The notes beneath the pieces are model-generated. The model worked only from the letters and a program-made list of their open reading frames with translations, did no database searches and was not told the DNA's origin. The position numbers and the translations under genes were made by a program. A stretch of 64,000 nucleotides of DNA, from assembly GCF_900048895.1 (NCBI RefSeq), contig NZ_LT160639.1:191001-255000 (forward strand), given 5' to 3'. This stretch comes from Neglectibacter timonensis. Its GTDB lineage: Bacteria; Bacillota; Clostridia; Oscillospirales; Acutalibacteraceae. Shown in pieces: positions 17,103 through 26,528 of this stretch (within the stretch, counting starts at the first letter, position 1; every line of letters begins with the position of its first letter).

Positions 17103-18452
17103 TCACTGCCCCGCTCCCTCATAAGGATTATGGCGCGGGGCGTCAGACACATAGTTTCCCGCAATGGCCCCAGCCAGGGCCTCGCCGGTGTTTTCCACCC
17201 GAAAAGAGGGAACCCCCAGCTCCCGGCGCAATTCCTCCAGCGTCATGTCGTCCAGAAAGATATCTTCCCCGCTCTTCATCATGTTGGAAGCCAACAGTAC
17301 GGCATCCCCCAGTTCCCTGCCTTTCAGCACTCCGACAATATCCACGCCAGTGAGAAGGCCGGTCACATCCACTGTACCGCCGAAGAAATCATTGTGCACC
17401 GGCACCAGATCTATAGTTAAATTATGGCATTTTGCGCGCAATCCGTCAAGCATGGAATCTAAAAAAGCATAGCCTGCCTCTCCTGTGGGAATCGTGACTT
17501 TCCGGGGCTGCTCCGGTAACCGCAGTTCCTCCAGCGCCCAGTCAAACTCATCCTGAAGATTCCGCAGCATCCCCACCCCGTTTTCAATCTGCGGGAAATC
17601 CTCATAAAACTCCAAGGGAGGAATGGGCCGTTCCGCCATCAGGTACAGCTCATCAGAGGCAAACACAGTCCGGCTGCCCCGCGCCTTTCTGAATTGCTCT
17701 CCGAAACGCTCAATGAGGTCCAGAACTTCGCCTGCCGTTTCCCTGTTATACGGAGTCAGCGGATACAAGCCCTCCCGATAGCGTGTCAGCCCTACCGGCA
17801 CACAGGCAACGCTCAGGAGACTCTCCCCCAAATCAAACAGCTTATGCAAAGTAGATTCTAACGCCGGGCCGTCATTGACGCCGGGGCAGAGTACAATCTG
17901 GCAGTTCAGCCTGATGCCGCCTTCCGCCAGCCGATACAGATGCCGCAAAGAGTCCCCGGCAAACCTGTTATTCATCATTTTGCAGCGGAGCTCCGGATCC
18001 ATCGTGTGTACCGAAATGTTGATGGGGCTGATATGCATTTTGAGCACACGATCGATCTCACGGTCATCAATATTTGTCAGCGTGATATAATTGCCGAACA
18101 GAAAGGAAAGCCGGTCATCATCATCTTTGAAATAAAGAGTTTCCCGCATTCCAGGAGGAAGCTGATCGATAAAGCAGAAAATGCATTTGTTGCGGCAGGA
18201 CCTCTGCTGATCCATCAGATACGTATCAAAGCAAAGCCCAAGCTGTGCATATTGAGGTTTCACAATCTCAGCACTATATTCTTTCCCACTGCGGCACAAA
18301 TTAAGCCGCACATTCCTCTCCGTTTCAAAAAAACGGTAGTCAAGAACGTCAGTAATTTCATGGCCGTTGATAGCAAGCAATATGTCCCCCGCTCTGACTC
18401 CCGCTTTTTCAGCCCTGCTGTGCGGTTCCACACCGTCAATTTTCACCGCCAT
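17103..18452 (-). CDS. PDZ-radical SAM-DUF512 protein
   Basis: This 449-residue protein starts with a PDZ-like domain (residues 1-65, VRAGDILLAING). It continues with a radical SAM core whose cluster ligands are C86, C90 and C93 (CX3CX2C), and ends in a DUF512 domain (about 230-440). The family is cytosolic and conserved next to der in Clostridia; its reaction is not established. The start follows AAGGAGGAT. Der is 128 bases downstream. Confidence 0.9.
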   Translation of the reverse strand: MAVKIDGVEPHSRAEKAGVRAGDILLAINGHEITDVLDYRFFETERNVRLNLCRSGKEYSAEIVKPQYAQLGLCFDTYLMDQQRSCRNKCIFCFIDQLPPGMRETLYFKDDDDRLSFLFGNYITLTNIDDREIDRVLKMHISPINISVHTMDPELRCKMMNNRFAGDSLRHLYRLAEGGIRLNCQIVLCPGVNDGPALESTLHKLFDLGESLLSVACVPVGLTRYREGLYPLTPYNRETAGEVLDLIERFGEQFRKARGSRTVFASDELYLMAERPIPPLEFYEDFPQIENGVGMLRNLQDEFDWALEELRLPEQPRKVTIPTGEAGYAFLDSMLDGLRAKCHNLTIDLVPVHNDFFGGTVDVTGLLTGVDIVGVLKGRELGDAVLLASNMMKSGEDIFLDDMTLEELRRELGVPSFRVENTGEALAGAIAGNYVSDAPRHNPYEGAGQ

Positions 18453-18576
18453 TGCCTCTCATCCTCCTTCTTCCGCATTTTCAGCGCCATACCGTTTGCG
18501 TCCACATACGGTTTTTTCGAAAAAAGAGAAGGGAGCGCATGGCCGCGTTCCCTTCTCTCCACTCTTTCAGAACAAA

Positions 18577-18759
18577 TTACGCATCTTTCTTCACGACTGC
18601 TCTGCCGTTGTAATAGCCGCAATTGCCGCAAACTCTGTGAGGTGTTTTGTATTCTCCGCACTGAGGGCATTTCATAAGCGCGGGAGCCTGAAGCTTCCAC
18701 ACATTCGAACGTCTCTTATTCTGTCTTGCGCTGGATACCTTACCCTTAGGTACTGCCAT
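18577..18759 (-). CDS. rpmF: 50S ribosomal protein L32
   Basis: This 60-residue protein begins MAVPKGKVSSARQNKRRS and carries the four-cysteine zinc ribbon CPQC...CGNC. The start is the ATG after AGGAGG, three codons into the longest frame. It follows the DUF177 protein, the usual YceD-RpmF pair. Confidence 0.98.
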   Translation of the reverse strand: MAVPKGKVSSARQNKRRSNVWKLQAPALMKCPQCGEYKTPHRVCGNCGYYNGRAVVKKDA

Positions 18760-18792
18760 GAGTAGCACCTCCTTATATGGAAAATTGAGATT

Positions 18793-19308
18793 TCATTTTG
18801 TTTCCGATGAATCCTGCAACAATTTCTTCAGAATTTCCAGCCGGGAATCTGTCTGCTCTTTTTCGCAGGAACAATCCCCTAAATTCAAGTTAAAACCACA
18901 ACTGGGGCACAGCCCTCTGCAGTCTGGTGAACACAAAAATTTGCTGGGCATCTCAAGCAGGACATCCTCAGTGAGAAGCTCGTCCAAATCGAGCCTTTCT
19001 CCAGGTACGAGAATGTAATCATCGTCATCCTCTTCTTCGTTAAGCTCCCGCACCAGCGTGTGGGAAAAACGCACGATCTTTTCCTGTACAGTCTCCTCAT
19101 TGCACCGGTCACAGGGCATCGTCACTGTGTAATGCAAATGTGCTCCCAAGTCCACAGATCCCGCAAAGCTATGAAACACTGCACGCACTTTCACCGGTTC
19201 AAGAAACGGCTTGACACCGTTCACCTCAACCTGGGAAAGATCAAGATCGTATTCGACGGTATCGGACAGGTCATCCGACAAAAAATACTTTTTTAAATCG
19301 ATTACCAT
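18793..19308 (-). CDS. yceD: YceD/DUF177 family protein
   Basis: This 171-residue protein has the DUF177 core with CDRC in the middle and a C-terminal cysteine cluster (CSPDCRGLCPSC), likely a zinc site. An acidic stretch NEEEDDDD lies between. YceD is linked to 23S rRNA accumulation and is co-expressed with rpmF, which lies 33 bases downstream here. The strong promoter at 19335-19363 drives both. Confidence 0.93.
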   Translation of the reverse strand: MVIDLKKYFLSDDLSDTVEYDLDLSQVEVNGVKPFLEPVKVRAVFHSFAGSVDLGAHLHYTVTMPCDRCNEETVQEKIVRFSHTLVRELNEEEDDDDYILVPGERLDLDELLTEDVLLEMPSKFLCSPDCRGLCPSCGFNLNLGDCSCEKEQTDSRLEILKKLLQDSSETK

Positions 19309-19334
19309 AACCCTACCTCATGCCGTACTGATAT

Positions 19335-19363
19335 ATTATAATAAGTTCCATTTCTCTTGTCAA
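19335..19363 (-). promoter_or_regulatory. Consensus promoter of yceD-rpmF
   Basis: On the minus strand the sequence is TTGACA (19363-19358), a 17-bp spacer and TATAAT (19340-19335), an exact match to the vegetative consensus. Confidence 0.9.
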
Positions 19364-19396
19364 GAGTTTTCTCTGGACAAAAGGTACTCCAGAAAA

Positions 19397-19420
19397 GGAG
19401 GCGGCTATTTAGCCGCCTCC
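19397..19420 (-). terminator. Terminator after the P-loop protein gene
   Basis: GGAGGCGGCT (19397-19406) and AGCCGCCTCC (19411-19420) pair over a four-base loop, with TTTT following on the minus strand. Confidence 0.75.
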
Positions 19421-19495
19421 CGGTAAGGGATATTTTCTGTGAAGAATCATGGGGCCATTTTACAGCCCGCTTTTTCCTCACCTGCCCTCTTTTCC

Positions 19496-19909
19496 TTATT
19501 TGGCAACAAACTCAACAACAGACGCCGGAATTTCATCTTCAGCGGCGGAAATCGAAAGTACGAAATTGGTGTTTGCTTCCTCACCAAGCTTCTTGAGCTT
19601 CTCCACCAGTTCCTCCACAACCTCTGCCCCTGTTCCGGTAATCTTCAACGTAGAATCAATCAGAATATCCGTAACATCATAGTTGCCTGCACAAATTCCA
19701 CTGACAAAGCCAAACAGCATATCAGCACTTTGAATTTTATAGGCATCGGCATCCACCAGACGCGCAGCATGCGAAATATCATAGGTAAGCTTGAGGCCCT
19801 TTTCAATCACCACGACGCAGCCCTTCGAAGTTTCGAGCGCAGCATTTGCCAGTTCGATGAGCTTTTTCGTTTTGCCGGAGCCTTTTTTACCAGTTAAAAG
19901 AGTAATCAT
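19496..19909 (-). CDS. Small P-loop NTPase, unknown role
   Basis: This 137-residue protein opens with a Walker A motif GKKGSGKTK (residues 7-15). A hydrophobic strand ending in Asp (VTDILIDS, near residue 85) could be Walker B. The layout recalls the thymidine-kinase or RecA-like fold, but the protein is shorter than known enzymes and no partner domain is present. AAGGAG precedes the ATG. It lies 55 bases after pgi and may be co-transcribed. I do not assign a function. Confidence 0.75.
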   Translation of the reverse strand: MITLLTGKKGSGKTKKLIELANAALETSKGCVVVIEKGLKLTYDISHAARLVDADAYKIQSADMLFGFVSGICAGNYDVTDILIDSTLKITGTGAEVVEELVEKLKKLGEEANTNFVLSISAAEDEIPASVVEFVAK

Positions 19910-19964
19910 ATTGCAACTCTCCTTAATTTATTATTCCGCCCGAAAAGGGCGGGAAGTACCTTGA

Positions 19965-21305
19965 TTACTTCGACAGCCGCTTTTCGAGTTCCGCCTTGGC
20001 AGCCTCATAACCAGGCTTGCCCAGGAGAGCGAACATATTCTTTTTATAGCTTTCCACACCAGGCTGGTCAAAGGGATTCACTCCCAGCAGATAGCCGGAA
20101 ATCGCGCAGGCCTTCTCGAAAAAGTAAATAATCTGGCCCAACGTATCCTCTGAAAAATCAGGGGCATGAATCACCACATTGGGGACGCCGCCGTCATTAT
20201 GCGCCAATACAGTACCTTCAAAAGCCTTTTCATTGATAAACGCCATGGTGCGGCCTTCCAGGTAATTGAGTCCGTCCACATTTTCCGGGTCATTGCCCAG
20301 GGTTATTTCCTGTTTTGGCTGGTCGATGAGCATCACCGTTTCAAACAGAGTACGACGGCCGTCCTGGATATACTGTCCCAAGGAGTGCAAATCGGTAGAG
20401 AAGACGACGGATGCCGGGAAAAGTCCCTTATTGTCCTTGCCCTCGCTCTCTCCGAACAGCTGCTTCCACCACTCGTTCATCATGGCATAGCGCGGCTCAT
20501 AACTTACCATCACTTCGGTGCATTTTCCCTTGTTGTAAAGGATGTTGCGGATTGCGGCATATTTATAACAATCATTTTCTTCCAGAGAAGGCTTTCCATA
20601 CAGTTCTGCCGCTTTGGCTGCACCGGCCATCAGCGCATCGATATCCGCGCCGGCCACCGCAATGGGAAGCAGGCCTACCGCGGTCAGCACCGAGTAGCGT
20701 CCGCCCACGTCATCAGGCACCACAAAGGTCTCATAGCCTTCTTTATCGGCCAGCTGCTTCAGCGTCCCCTTCGCCTTATCGGTTGTACAGAAAATTCTGT
20801 CCTTTGCGCCCTCTTTTCCGTATTTTTTCTCCAGAAGTTCCCGGAAAACGCGGAATGCAATGGCAGGCTCAGTGGTAGTGCCTGACTTTGAAATCATGTT
20901 GATGGAAACATCCTTGCCCTCACAAATGGAAACCAATTCTGCCAAAGCGGTAGAGCTAATGCTATTGCCAGTAAAGTAGATGTTGGGGGTATCCTTTTTC
21001 AGGTCGTTATAACGGTCGGACTTCAAAAACTCAATGGCAGCCCGGGCACCCAGATAGGAACCGCCGATTCCGATGACGATAAAAACATCGGAATTTTTCT
21101 TGATACGCCCGGCCGCAGCCTTAATTCTCGCAAATTCTTCTTTGTCATAATCGGTGGGAAGCGTCACCCAACCGATAAAATCATTGCCCAAACCAGTACC
21201 GGAATGCAACAGTTCATGCGCAGCTTTTACCTGCGGTTCCATAGCTTTATATTCCTGTCCGGAAACAAATCCCTTCAGGTACCCGTCCTCCAGCTTTAAA
21301 GGCAT
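19965..21305 (-). CDS. pgi: Glucose-6-phosphate isomerase
   Basis: This 446-residue enzyme interconverts glucose-6-phosphate and fructose-6-phosphate. The phosphate-binding loop [10 protein letters not shown], the SKSGTTTEP signature and the C-terminal [12 protein letters not shown] region are present. The length matches the short Firmicute Pgi type. AGGAGG precedes ATG 21305, and a promoter lies just upstream. Confidence 0.97.
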   Translation of the reverse strand: MPLKLEDGYLKGFVSGQEYKAMEPQVKAAHELLHSGTGLGNDFIGWVTLPTDYDKEEFARIKAAAGRIKKNSDVFIVIGIGGSYLGARAAIEFLKSDRYNDLKKDTPNIYFTGNSISSTALAELVSICEGKDVSINMISKSGTTTEPAIAFRVFRELLEKKYGKEGAKDRIFCTTDKAKGTLKQLADKEGYETFVVPDDVGGRYSVLTAVGLLPIAVAGADIDALMAGAAKAAELYGKPSLEENDCYKYAAIRNILYNKGKCTEVMVSYEPRYAMMNEWWKQLFGESEGKDNKGLFPASVVFSTDLHSLGQYIQDGRRTLFETVMLIDQPKQEITLGNDPENVDGLNYLEGRTMAFINEKAFEGTVLAHNDGGVPNVVIHAPDFSEDTLGQIIYFFEKACAISGYLLGVNPFDQPGVESYKKNMFALLGKPGYEAAKAELEKRLSK

Positions 21306-21345
21306 TGTTAAGACCTCCTGAATTTTTATTTTTCCTGTTTTTTAT

Positions 21346-21374
21346 ATTCTACAATAAGTCAAAGGAATTTGCAA
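21346..21374 (-). promoter_or_regulatory. pgi promoter
   Basis: The minus strand shows TTGCAA (21374-21369), a 17-bp spacer and TAGAAT (21351-21346). Confidence 0.55.
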
Positions 21375-21412
21375 GTTGGCGTCCATGGATATTTACGAAA
21401 AGTTCAGAAAGC

Positions 21413-22549
21413 CTAAAAACTCACAAAACTGCGCAGCAGATAAAAAAAGGAAGAGCCAAATGTGATTTTTTCCGCGTTTCCTGCCGCTGTAATTTCGACC
21501 TCTGCCATTGTCTCCCCATTTACCAGAAACTTTACTTTACCGAGGACATCGCCTTCGTTTACCGGAGCTTCAATCGTTTCCTGCAGCTCCACTTTTTCCT
21601 CAACCGTTCCCTGGTCGCTGGACTTTAACAAAATTTTCGGCATCTCCCCAACTTTAACCTTCACCGTGTCCTGCATGGCCCCTTTCACCGGCACTTCAGG
21701 AAGTTCGGGCGTCTCCGGCACGGTCACGGACCAATTGGCAAAACCGTAATCCAACAGTGCCGCTGCGTCTTTAAACCGGTTATCTGTGCTGTCAGCTCCC
21801 AGTATAACGGAAATCAATCCCAGAGAATTGCGTTCTGCCGTAGCGGTGATGCAGCTTCCAGCCTGAGAGGTCGTGCCGGTTTTCAAACCGGTGATGCCGT
21901 TATAGGTACGGATCAGCTTATTGGTATTTACCAGCTGGGTTTGCCCGTCCCGTACATAGTCGATCCAAGTCAAAGTATAATCGAAAATTTTAGGGTGCGT
22001 CAGCAGTTCCCGGCTCATCAGCGCCACATCATGTGCGCTGGTCACGTGGCCTTCCTCATCGAGTCCATTGCAGTTTTTAAACACAGTATCGTTCATACCC
22101 AATTCCTGGGCTTTCTGGTTCATCCTCTGAACAAAGGCTTCCTCACTGCCCCCCACGTTTTCTGCCAGCACAACCGCCGCATCGTTGGCGCTCATAATCA
22201 CCGTCGCCTTCAGCAGATCGTCCACCGTCATAGCCTCGCCTTCCTTCAGCCAGATATCCGACCCGCCCATGGAAGAGGCGTGGGCCGACGCCGTGAGGGT
22301 ATCTGTCAAGGAAAGCTGCCCGGAGTCAATGGCGTCGAAAGTGAGACATAAGGTCATCACCTTTGTGATAGAAGCACAGGGCCGCACTTCGTGCGAGTTT
22401 TTTTCAAAGAGGACTTTCCCAGTGGACGCCTCCATCAGCACAGCCGACGGAGCTGAGATTTCCACCTCATCCGCACTGGCTAAAACGCCAGGCATGACTG
22501 CTATTCCTAACAGGACTGCCGCCAGAAGCACCGCTATTTTCCGTTTCAT
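21413..22549 (-). CDS. dacF: D-alanyl-D-alanine carboxypeptidase (DacF/PBP5 type)
   Basis: This 378-residue secreted penicillin-binding protein removes the terminal D-Ala of peptidoglycan stem peptides. It has a Sec signal (residues 1-25), the S60xxK63 nucleophile motif, the S120-A-N122 motif and K223-T-G. A C-terminal PBP5_C beta domain ends in FFYLLRSFVSF, a likely membrane anchor. Orientation and spacing suggest a single gene between two terminators. Confidence 0.94.
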   Translation of the reverse strand: MKRKIAVLLAAVLLGIAVMPGVLASADEVEISAPSAVLMEASTGKVLFEKNSHEVRPCASITKVMTLCLTFDAIDSGQLSLTDTLTASAHASSMGGSDIWLKEGEAMTVDDLLKATVIMSANDAAVVLAENVGGSEEAFVQRMNQKAQELGMNDTVFKNCNGLDEEGHVTSAHDVALMSRELLTHPKIFDYTLTWIDYVRDGQTQLVNTNKLIRTYNGITGLKTGTTSQAGSCITATAERNSLGLISVILGADSTDNRFKDAAALLDYGFANWSVTVPETPELPEVPVKGAMQDTVKVKVGEMPKILLKSSDQGTVEEKVELQETIEAPVNEGDVLGKVKFLVNGETMAEVEITAAGNAEKITFGSSFFYLLRSFVSF

Positions 22550-22628
22550 TTCTGTTCCACCTTTCTTCTCTTGCTGCCGTTTTCCAATTTATAGATATGC
22601 ATTTCTCTGCAAAATCATGGCAAAAAAT

Positions 22629-22655
22629 GAGCCATGGAAAGAAATTCCATGGCTC
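22629..22655 (-). terminator. Terminator of the thyX-to-phospholipase operon
   Basis: GAGCCATGGAA (22629-22639) pairs with TTCCATGGCTC (22645-22655). On the minus strand ATTTTTT follows. Confidence 0.8.
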
Positions 22656-22717
22656 GCATATTTGGCAGCAAAATTATTCTTTTTTCCAGAGACCAGCAAA
22701 ATTTTCCGCAGCCAGAC

Positions 22718-23356
22718 TTACAAGGAGGCGTACTTTCTTATAAATCCGGCGGTCCATATAGCGGCGCGCCCCATAAACTCCCGTACCGTTACAACGCCAA
22801 TGTAGCGCAGCGGCAGATGCTTTTCCGGCTGCTGGGCATACCAGTTCAGCGTTCTGTCCTTCCAGAGATCAGCCTCCTGTCCCGAAAGTACTTCCCCCAC
22901 ATCCTGTCCCCGCGCCTGTCTCAGGTACTCCCAGACCCTTTCCCGCCATGGCAGTTCCCGATACAAAAGCAAGTCGATTTGATCCGTGTCGCTATAATAG
23001 GCCTGCCGGACCGTCTGCACCGGAGAGGGATCCGCACCGTACCGAGCGGTATAGGGGCCATAAACCAGTTCGTTCCAATAGGCGTCTGTCAGCACATGCA
23101 CCACATAGCCAAGAAAAAAATCCGCATTCTCTCTGCCTGTATGGCGCTGTAAAAACATGGCGACAGGCGTCAAATCAGACGTATGGCGTGTTCCCAGATG
23201 GGACGCCACCTTAGCTTCCGGTCCTGGATCTTTCCGCATATGTACACCATCCGGCGCTATGCTGCCCAAATAGAATGCGGGAAAATCCCGAACATGCAGC
23301 AGACCTTCCTCTATCATTCCATGAGCAGTTCCCAAATGTACCATGGGCAGCGGCAT
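22718..23356 (-). CDS. Zinc-dependent phospholipase C-like protein
   Basis: This 212-residue protein begins MPLPMVHLGTAHGM and has spaced His/Asp residues (SIAPDGVH, HLGTRH, GYVVHVLTDAYWN). This resembles the Zn_dep_PLPC metal-site pattern of phospholipase C/P1-nuclease-like hydrolases. It lacks a signal peptide, so the substrate is unknown. The start is ATG 23356 with AGGAGG 11 bases upstream; a longer frame would overlap the preceding gene. It is the last gene of its operon. Confidence 0.7.
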   Translation of the reverse strand: MPLPMVHLGTAHGMIEEGLLHVRDFPAFYLGSIAPDGVHMRKDPGPEAKVASHLGTRHTSDLTPVAMFLQRHTGRENADFFLGYVVHVLTDAYWNELVYGPYTARYGADPSPVQTVRQAYYSDTDQIDLLLYRELPWRERVWEYLRQARGQDVGEVLSGQEADLWKDRTLNWYAQQPEKHLPLRYIGVVTVREFMGRAAIWTAGFIRKYASL

Positions 23357-23396
23357 TTTTCTCTTTTCCTCCTGTTTTCCCACATTTTCGATCCCC

Positions 23397-24638
23397 TCAA
23401 GCATTTTCTCTCTTGACTCTCAAATAGGCTCCAGGGACAATAGGAGCTTCTGTTTTCCAAAACACAGTCATCTCCGCATGAGGCGCCACTTCAATCGGTT
23501 CCATCTCCCCATTCCACAGCTCCTGCAGTTCTGCAGTAACTGGATCGGCATGGGGCTGCAGCACATCGACAGTTTCTCCACGGAAAAACCTGCCGCGCTG
23601 CCTTAACTCGATGAAACCGTTCCGACTTCCCACGCAGACAGCCACCACCTCATAATGCCGGATATATCTGTCATTTTCCGGTGTCTGTCCCGGTTCGCCG
23701 CCGAAGTAAAATCCAGTGGAATATTCCCTGTGGCTCAGCTTCTCCGTCTCTTCCACAATGTCCTGCGGCAGGGGAACCCCCGGGTGTTCCCAGTGAAAAT
23801 CTACTGCCCTGCGGTAAGCGGAAGTCGCTGAAGCAACGTAGTAGGCGGATTTAGCCCGGCCCTCAATCTTCAGGCTGGAGATTCCAGCCTCTACTAACTC
23901 CGGGATATGTTCAACCATACATAAATCTTTCGAACTGAACAAATAGGCGCCCTTTTCTTCCTGCACCAGAGAAAACCTCTCTTCCGGACGCCGGCGTTCC
24001 GTGACAAAATATTCCCAACGGCAGGGCTGCGCACATTCTCCCCGATTGGCATCCCTGTCCGTCAAATAGTTGGAAATCAAACATCTTCCAGAGAAGGACA
24101 TGCACATCGCTCCATGTACAAACGCCTCCAATTCCAGTTCCCGGGGCGTATGCTCCCGGATTTCCCGGATTTCCGCCAGCGATACCTCTCTGGCCAGCAC
24201 CACACGTTTGGCTCCCAGTTCGTAAAAGGCGTTGGCCGTCTCATAATTCACCACGCCGGCCTGTGTGGAGACATGCAGCTCCACTCCGGGCGCATACTGC
24301 TTTGCCAGCATCATAACGCCCAGATCCGTCACTATAAAGGCGTCCACGCCTATTTTTGCACAAAACTCCAAAAATACCGGCAGCTCTGCAAGTTCATAAT
24401 TCCGTGGAAGCGTGTTGCAGGTAATATATACCTTCACTCCGTGCTGATGGCAGTACTGAACGGCCCATTGCAGCTCCTCTTCCCCAAAATTAGAGGGAGC
24501 CCGGCGCATTCCAAAATTTTTCCCCGCCAGATACACGGCGTCCGCTCCGTACTGTACAGCCGAGAGGAGCCGCTCCCGGTCCCCGCAGGGAGAGAGCAGC
24601 TCCGGCTTTCTTTCCATCGTTTTTATTGTATCCTTCAT
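23397..24638 (-). CDS. Peptidase U32-family tRNA/RNA hydroxylation-type protein
   Basis: This 413-residue U32 protein has ELLSPCGDRERLLSAVQYGADAVYLAG at its N-terminus and the family signature with conserved cysteines (HGAMCMSFSGRCLISN, ECAQPCRWEY). Although named peptidases, U32 proteins such as TrhP and RlhA hydroxylate RNA, and TrhP/YrrO is the likely relative. The ATG overlaps the mltG stop as TGATG, indicating translational coupling. Confidence 0.88.
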   Translation of the reverse strand: MKDTIKTMERKPELLSPCGDRERLLSAVQYGADAVYLAGKNFGMRRAPSNFGEEELQWAVQYCHQHGVKVYITCNTLPRNYELAELPVFLEFCAKIGVDAFIVTDLGVMMLAKQYAPGVELHVSTQAGVVNYETANAFYELGAKRVVLAREVSLAEIREIREHTPRELELEAFVHGAMCMSFSGRCLISNYLTDRDANRGECAQPCRWEYFVTERRRPEERFSLVQEEKGAYLFSSKDLCMVEHIPELVEAGISSLKIEGRAKSAYYVASATSAYRRAVDFHWEHPGVPLPQDIVEETEKLSHREYSTGFYFGGEPGQTPENDRYIRHYEVVAVCVGSRNGFIELRQRGRFFRGETVDVLQPHADPVTAELQELWNGEMEPIEVAPHAEMTVFWKTEAPIVPGAYLRVKRENA

Positions 24639-25930
24639 CAATCCGTCAGCCCCGCCTCAACCAAATTTGCAAGATGATCCTCTTCATTCGTGGCATAATA
24701 GGCCGTACCGTCGGCGCTATGGCAGAAGTAGAGATATTCTGCAGCATCGCCGTCGGTATTTGGCTGCAGCGCCGCCTTGATGGCGTCCAGGCCCGGATTG
24801 CATATGGCGCCCGCCGGCAAACCTGTGATCTCATACGTATCGTAATTGCCATGGGGCAGTGCGCCCTGTTCCGGAATATCAGCCCGCGTCTTATAGGGAT
24901 AGAACATGGTGGAGTCGCACTGCAGCATCGGCACCCCATAATCCACCCCAAAGCTGAGCCTGTTATGCAGGACCGCGGAGACATTGTACATGTCGTTGGT
25001 ATTGGCAGCCTCAGCTTGAATGATGGAAGCCAGGGTGACAACCTGATCCAGGGACATGCCGGAATTTGCGATTTTGGTCTGCAGATCGTCCGTCAGCCGC
25101 TTTTCAAAGTTCGTCAGCAGCTTGCCCACCACATCAGCCAGCTCTTCCCCTTTATAAAAATCATAGGTGTCGGGGAACAGGTATCCCTCCAGCTTATAAT
25201 ACTTGCCGGAGGCATCCCCCATTTGAGCAACCATCGGGTAGCCGCTGAAATCCCCGCTGTTGAGAATATCGAGGAATTCCTGGGCAGAGCAGACCTCATT
25301 TTCTTCCAGCAGCTGCGCCACCTGCAGCACCGTATAACCCTCAGGGAAGGTCACCGTAACTGTTTCCCTGCTCTCATTGCCGCCCTGAAGCTTGTTAATG
25401 ATATCCTCATAGTCCAAGTTGGTTGCAAGCTCATACGGACCGGGCTGAAAATACTGCATATCAGCAGTCACCTTGCAATAAATGGTGAAGAATTCCTTCT
25501 TGGAAATGACTCCCTTTTGATAGAGGATGTCCGCCAGCTGTTCAGCCGTCACATTGGCAGGAATCACCACTTCCGCTTTTCCCTGGTTCCGGCCCACCGC
25601 AAAGAAATCGTTGGAACCGCCAATGAGATAGCTGGCCAATGTAAACGACACCAGCAGCACCATGGCCAGCCACACCAGGGAAAACACCCGGCGGTTTTTT
25701 CTTGCTTTCAGCTTATTGCGCTTTTTATGGGCTTTTTCCTCCGCCCTGCGTTCTTTTTCCGTATAATAGATTTTTTTGTTCATGGGAGGTTCAGCATAGG
25801 AAGCGGAGGCTTCTCTCTTCCGCTCCGGCACAGGTACAGGACCTGTCGCAAGCTTATTCTCGTCAATATTGAGTTTAAAAGTTCCCGTACCTTTTGGCAC
25901 ATTCCTGTTATTTCTACTGCGATCGTCCAT
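24638..25930 (-). CDS. mltG: Endolytic murein transglycosylase MltG
   Basis: This 430-residue protein has a basic, disordered N-terminal cytoplasmic part and one transmembrane helix (VFSLVWLAMVLLVSFTLASYLI, about residue 85). A LysM-like segment and the YceG catalytic domain follow. Landmarks are LEGYLFPDTY and the active-site glutamate in LASIIQAEA. MltG cleaves nascent glycan strands near the membrane. The start follows AAAGGAAGG. The upstream gene overlaps by 17 bases. Confidence 0.93.
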   Translation of the reverse strand: MDDRSRNNRNVPKGTGTFKLNIDENKLATGPVPVPERKREASASYAEPPMNKKIYYTEKERRAEEKAHKKRNKLKARKNRRVFSLVWLAMVLLVSFTLASYLIGGSNDFFAVGRNQGKAEVVIPANVTAEQLADILYQKGVISKKEFFTIYCKVTADMQYFQPGPYELATNLDYEDIINKLQGGNESRETVTVTFPEGYTVLQVAQLLEENEVCSAQEFLDILNSGDFSGYPMVAQMGDASGKYYKLEGYLFPDTYDFYKGEELADVVGKLLTNFEKRLTDDLQTKIANSGMSLDQVVTLASIIQAEAANTNDMYNVSAVLHNRLSFGVDYGVPMLQCDSTMFYPYKTRADIPEQGALPHGNYDTYEITGLPAGAICNPGLDAIKAALQPNTDGDAAEYLYFCHSADGTAYYATNEEDHLANLVEAGLTD

Positions 25931-26528
25931 AGAATTCCTTCCTTTCCGGGCACTGCGGAGAAACCGCAAAGCTTCCATCCTCCGTGATCAGAATCTGCAC
26001 CCTTTGATCGTGCGGTTCCCGGGGCAGTTCCTGCTGTACCAGCTCCCGATAGCACAGTCCCGCCGCCACGATTTTTTTCCCCGCCAAAAAGCGGTCGTAA
26101 TATCCCTTTCCATAGCCCAACCGGTAGCCCAACCGATCAAAAGCTATGCCCGGCACCAAACAAAGAGCAGTTTGCCAATCCGTATGATCCAGACTTTTCT
26201 TCGGATCCGGCTCCAAAATACCGTACCGGCCCGGTTTCAGTTCCTCTGTTGAATCGATCCGGCAGAAAAACATGGCGCCGTCCCCTGGAGGACAATAGGG
26301 GACACAAACCTCTTTTCCCTGCTCCAGAGCCCGGCGCAGAATAAGAGCAGTGCCCACTTCGCTGGCTCTGCCGATATACAGCAGCAAGCTGGCGGCCCGC
26401 CGGTATTGCGGCAGAGAAAGCAAGTTTTCCGCAATGGCTTCCTCCCGTTCCCTGCGATGTTCCAAACCGTCCCGCACCTCCAGCAGCTTCTTTCGCAGCT
26501 CCTGCTTTGACGGGTTTAGGACTCCCAT
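25914..26528 (-). CDS. 5-formyltetrahydrofolate cyclo-ligase
   Basis: This 204-residue MTHFS-family enzyme converts 5-formyl-THF to 5,10-methenyl-THF using ATP. The hallmark GYGKGYYDRFL is present, with basic N-terminal KQELRKKLL. It overlaps mltG by 17 bases and the DJ-1 gene by 13. Its folate chemistry fits thyX in the same operon, since ThyX consumes methylene-THF. Confidence 0.93.
   Translation of the reverse strand: MGVLNPSKQELRKKLLEVRDGLEHRREREEAIAENLLSLPQYRRAASLLLYIGRASEVGTALILRRALEQGKEVCVPYCPPGDGAMFFCRIDSTEELKPGRYGILEPDPKKSLDHTDWQTALCLVPGIAFDRLGYRLGYGKGYYDRFLAGKKIVAAGLCYRELVQQELPREPHDQRVQILITEDGSFAVSPQCPERKEFYGRSQ

Noticed and set aside
19936-19952. CCGCCC/GGGCGG hairpin after pgi
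   Set aside because: A stem exists but lacks a T-tract on the minus strand, so it was not called a terminator.
24626-25987. 453-codon plus-strand frame
   Set aside because: Antisense to mltG; composition reflects codon bias on the opposite strand.
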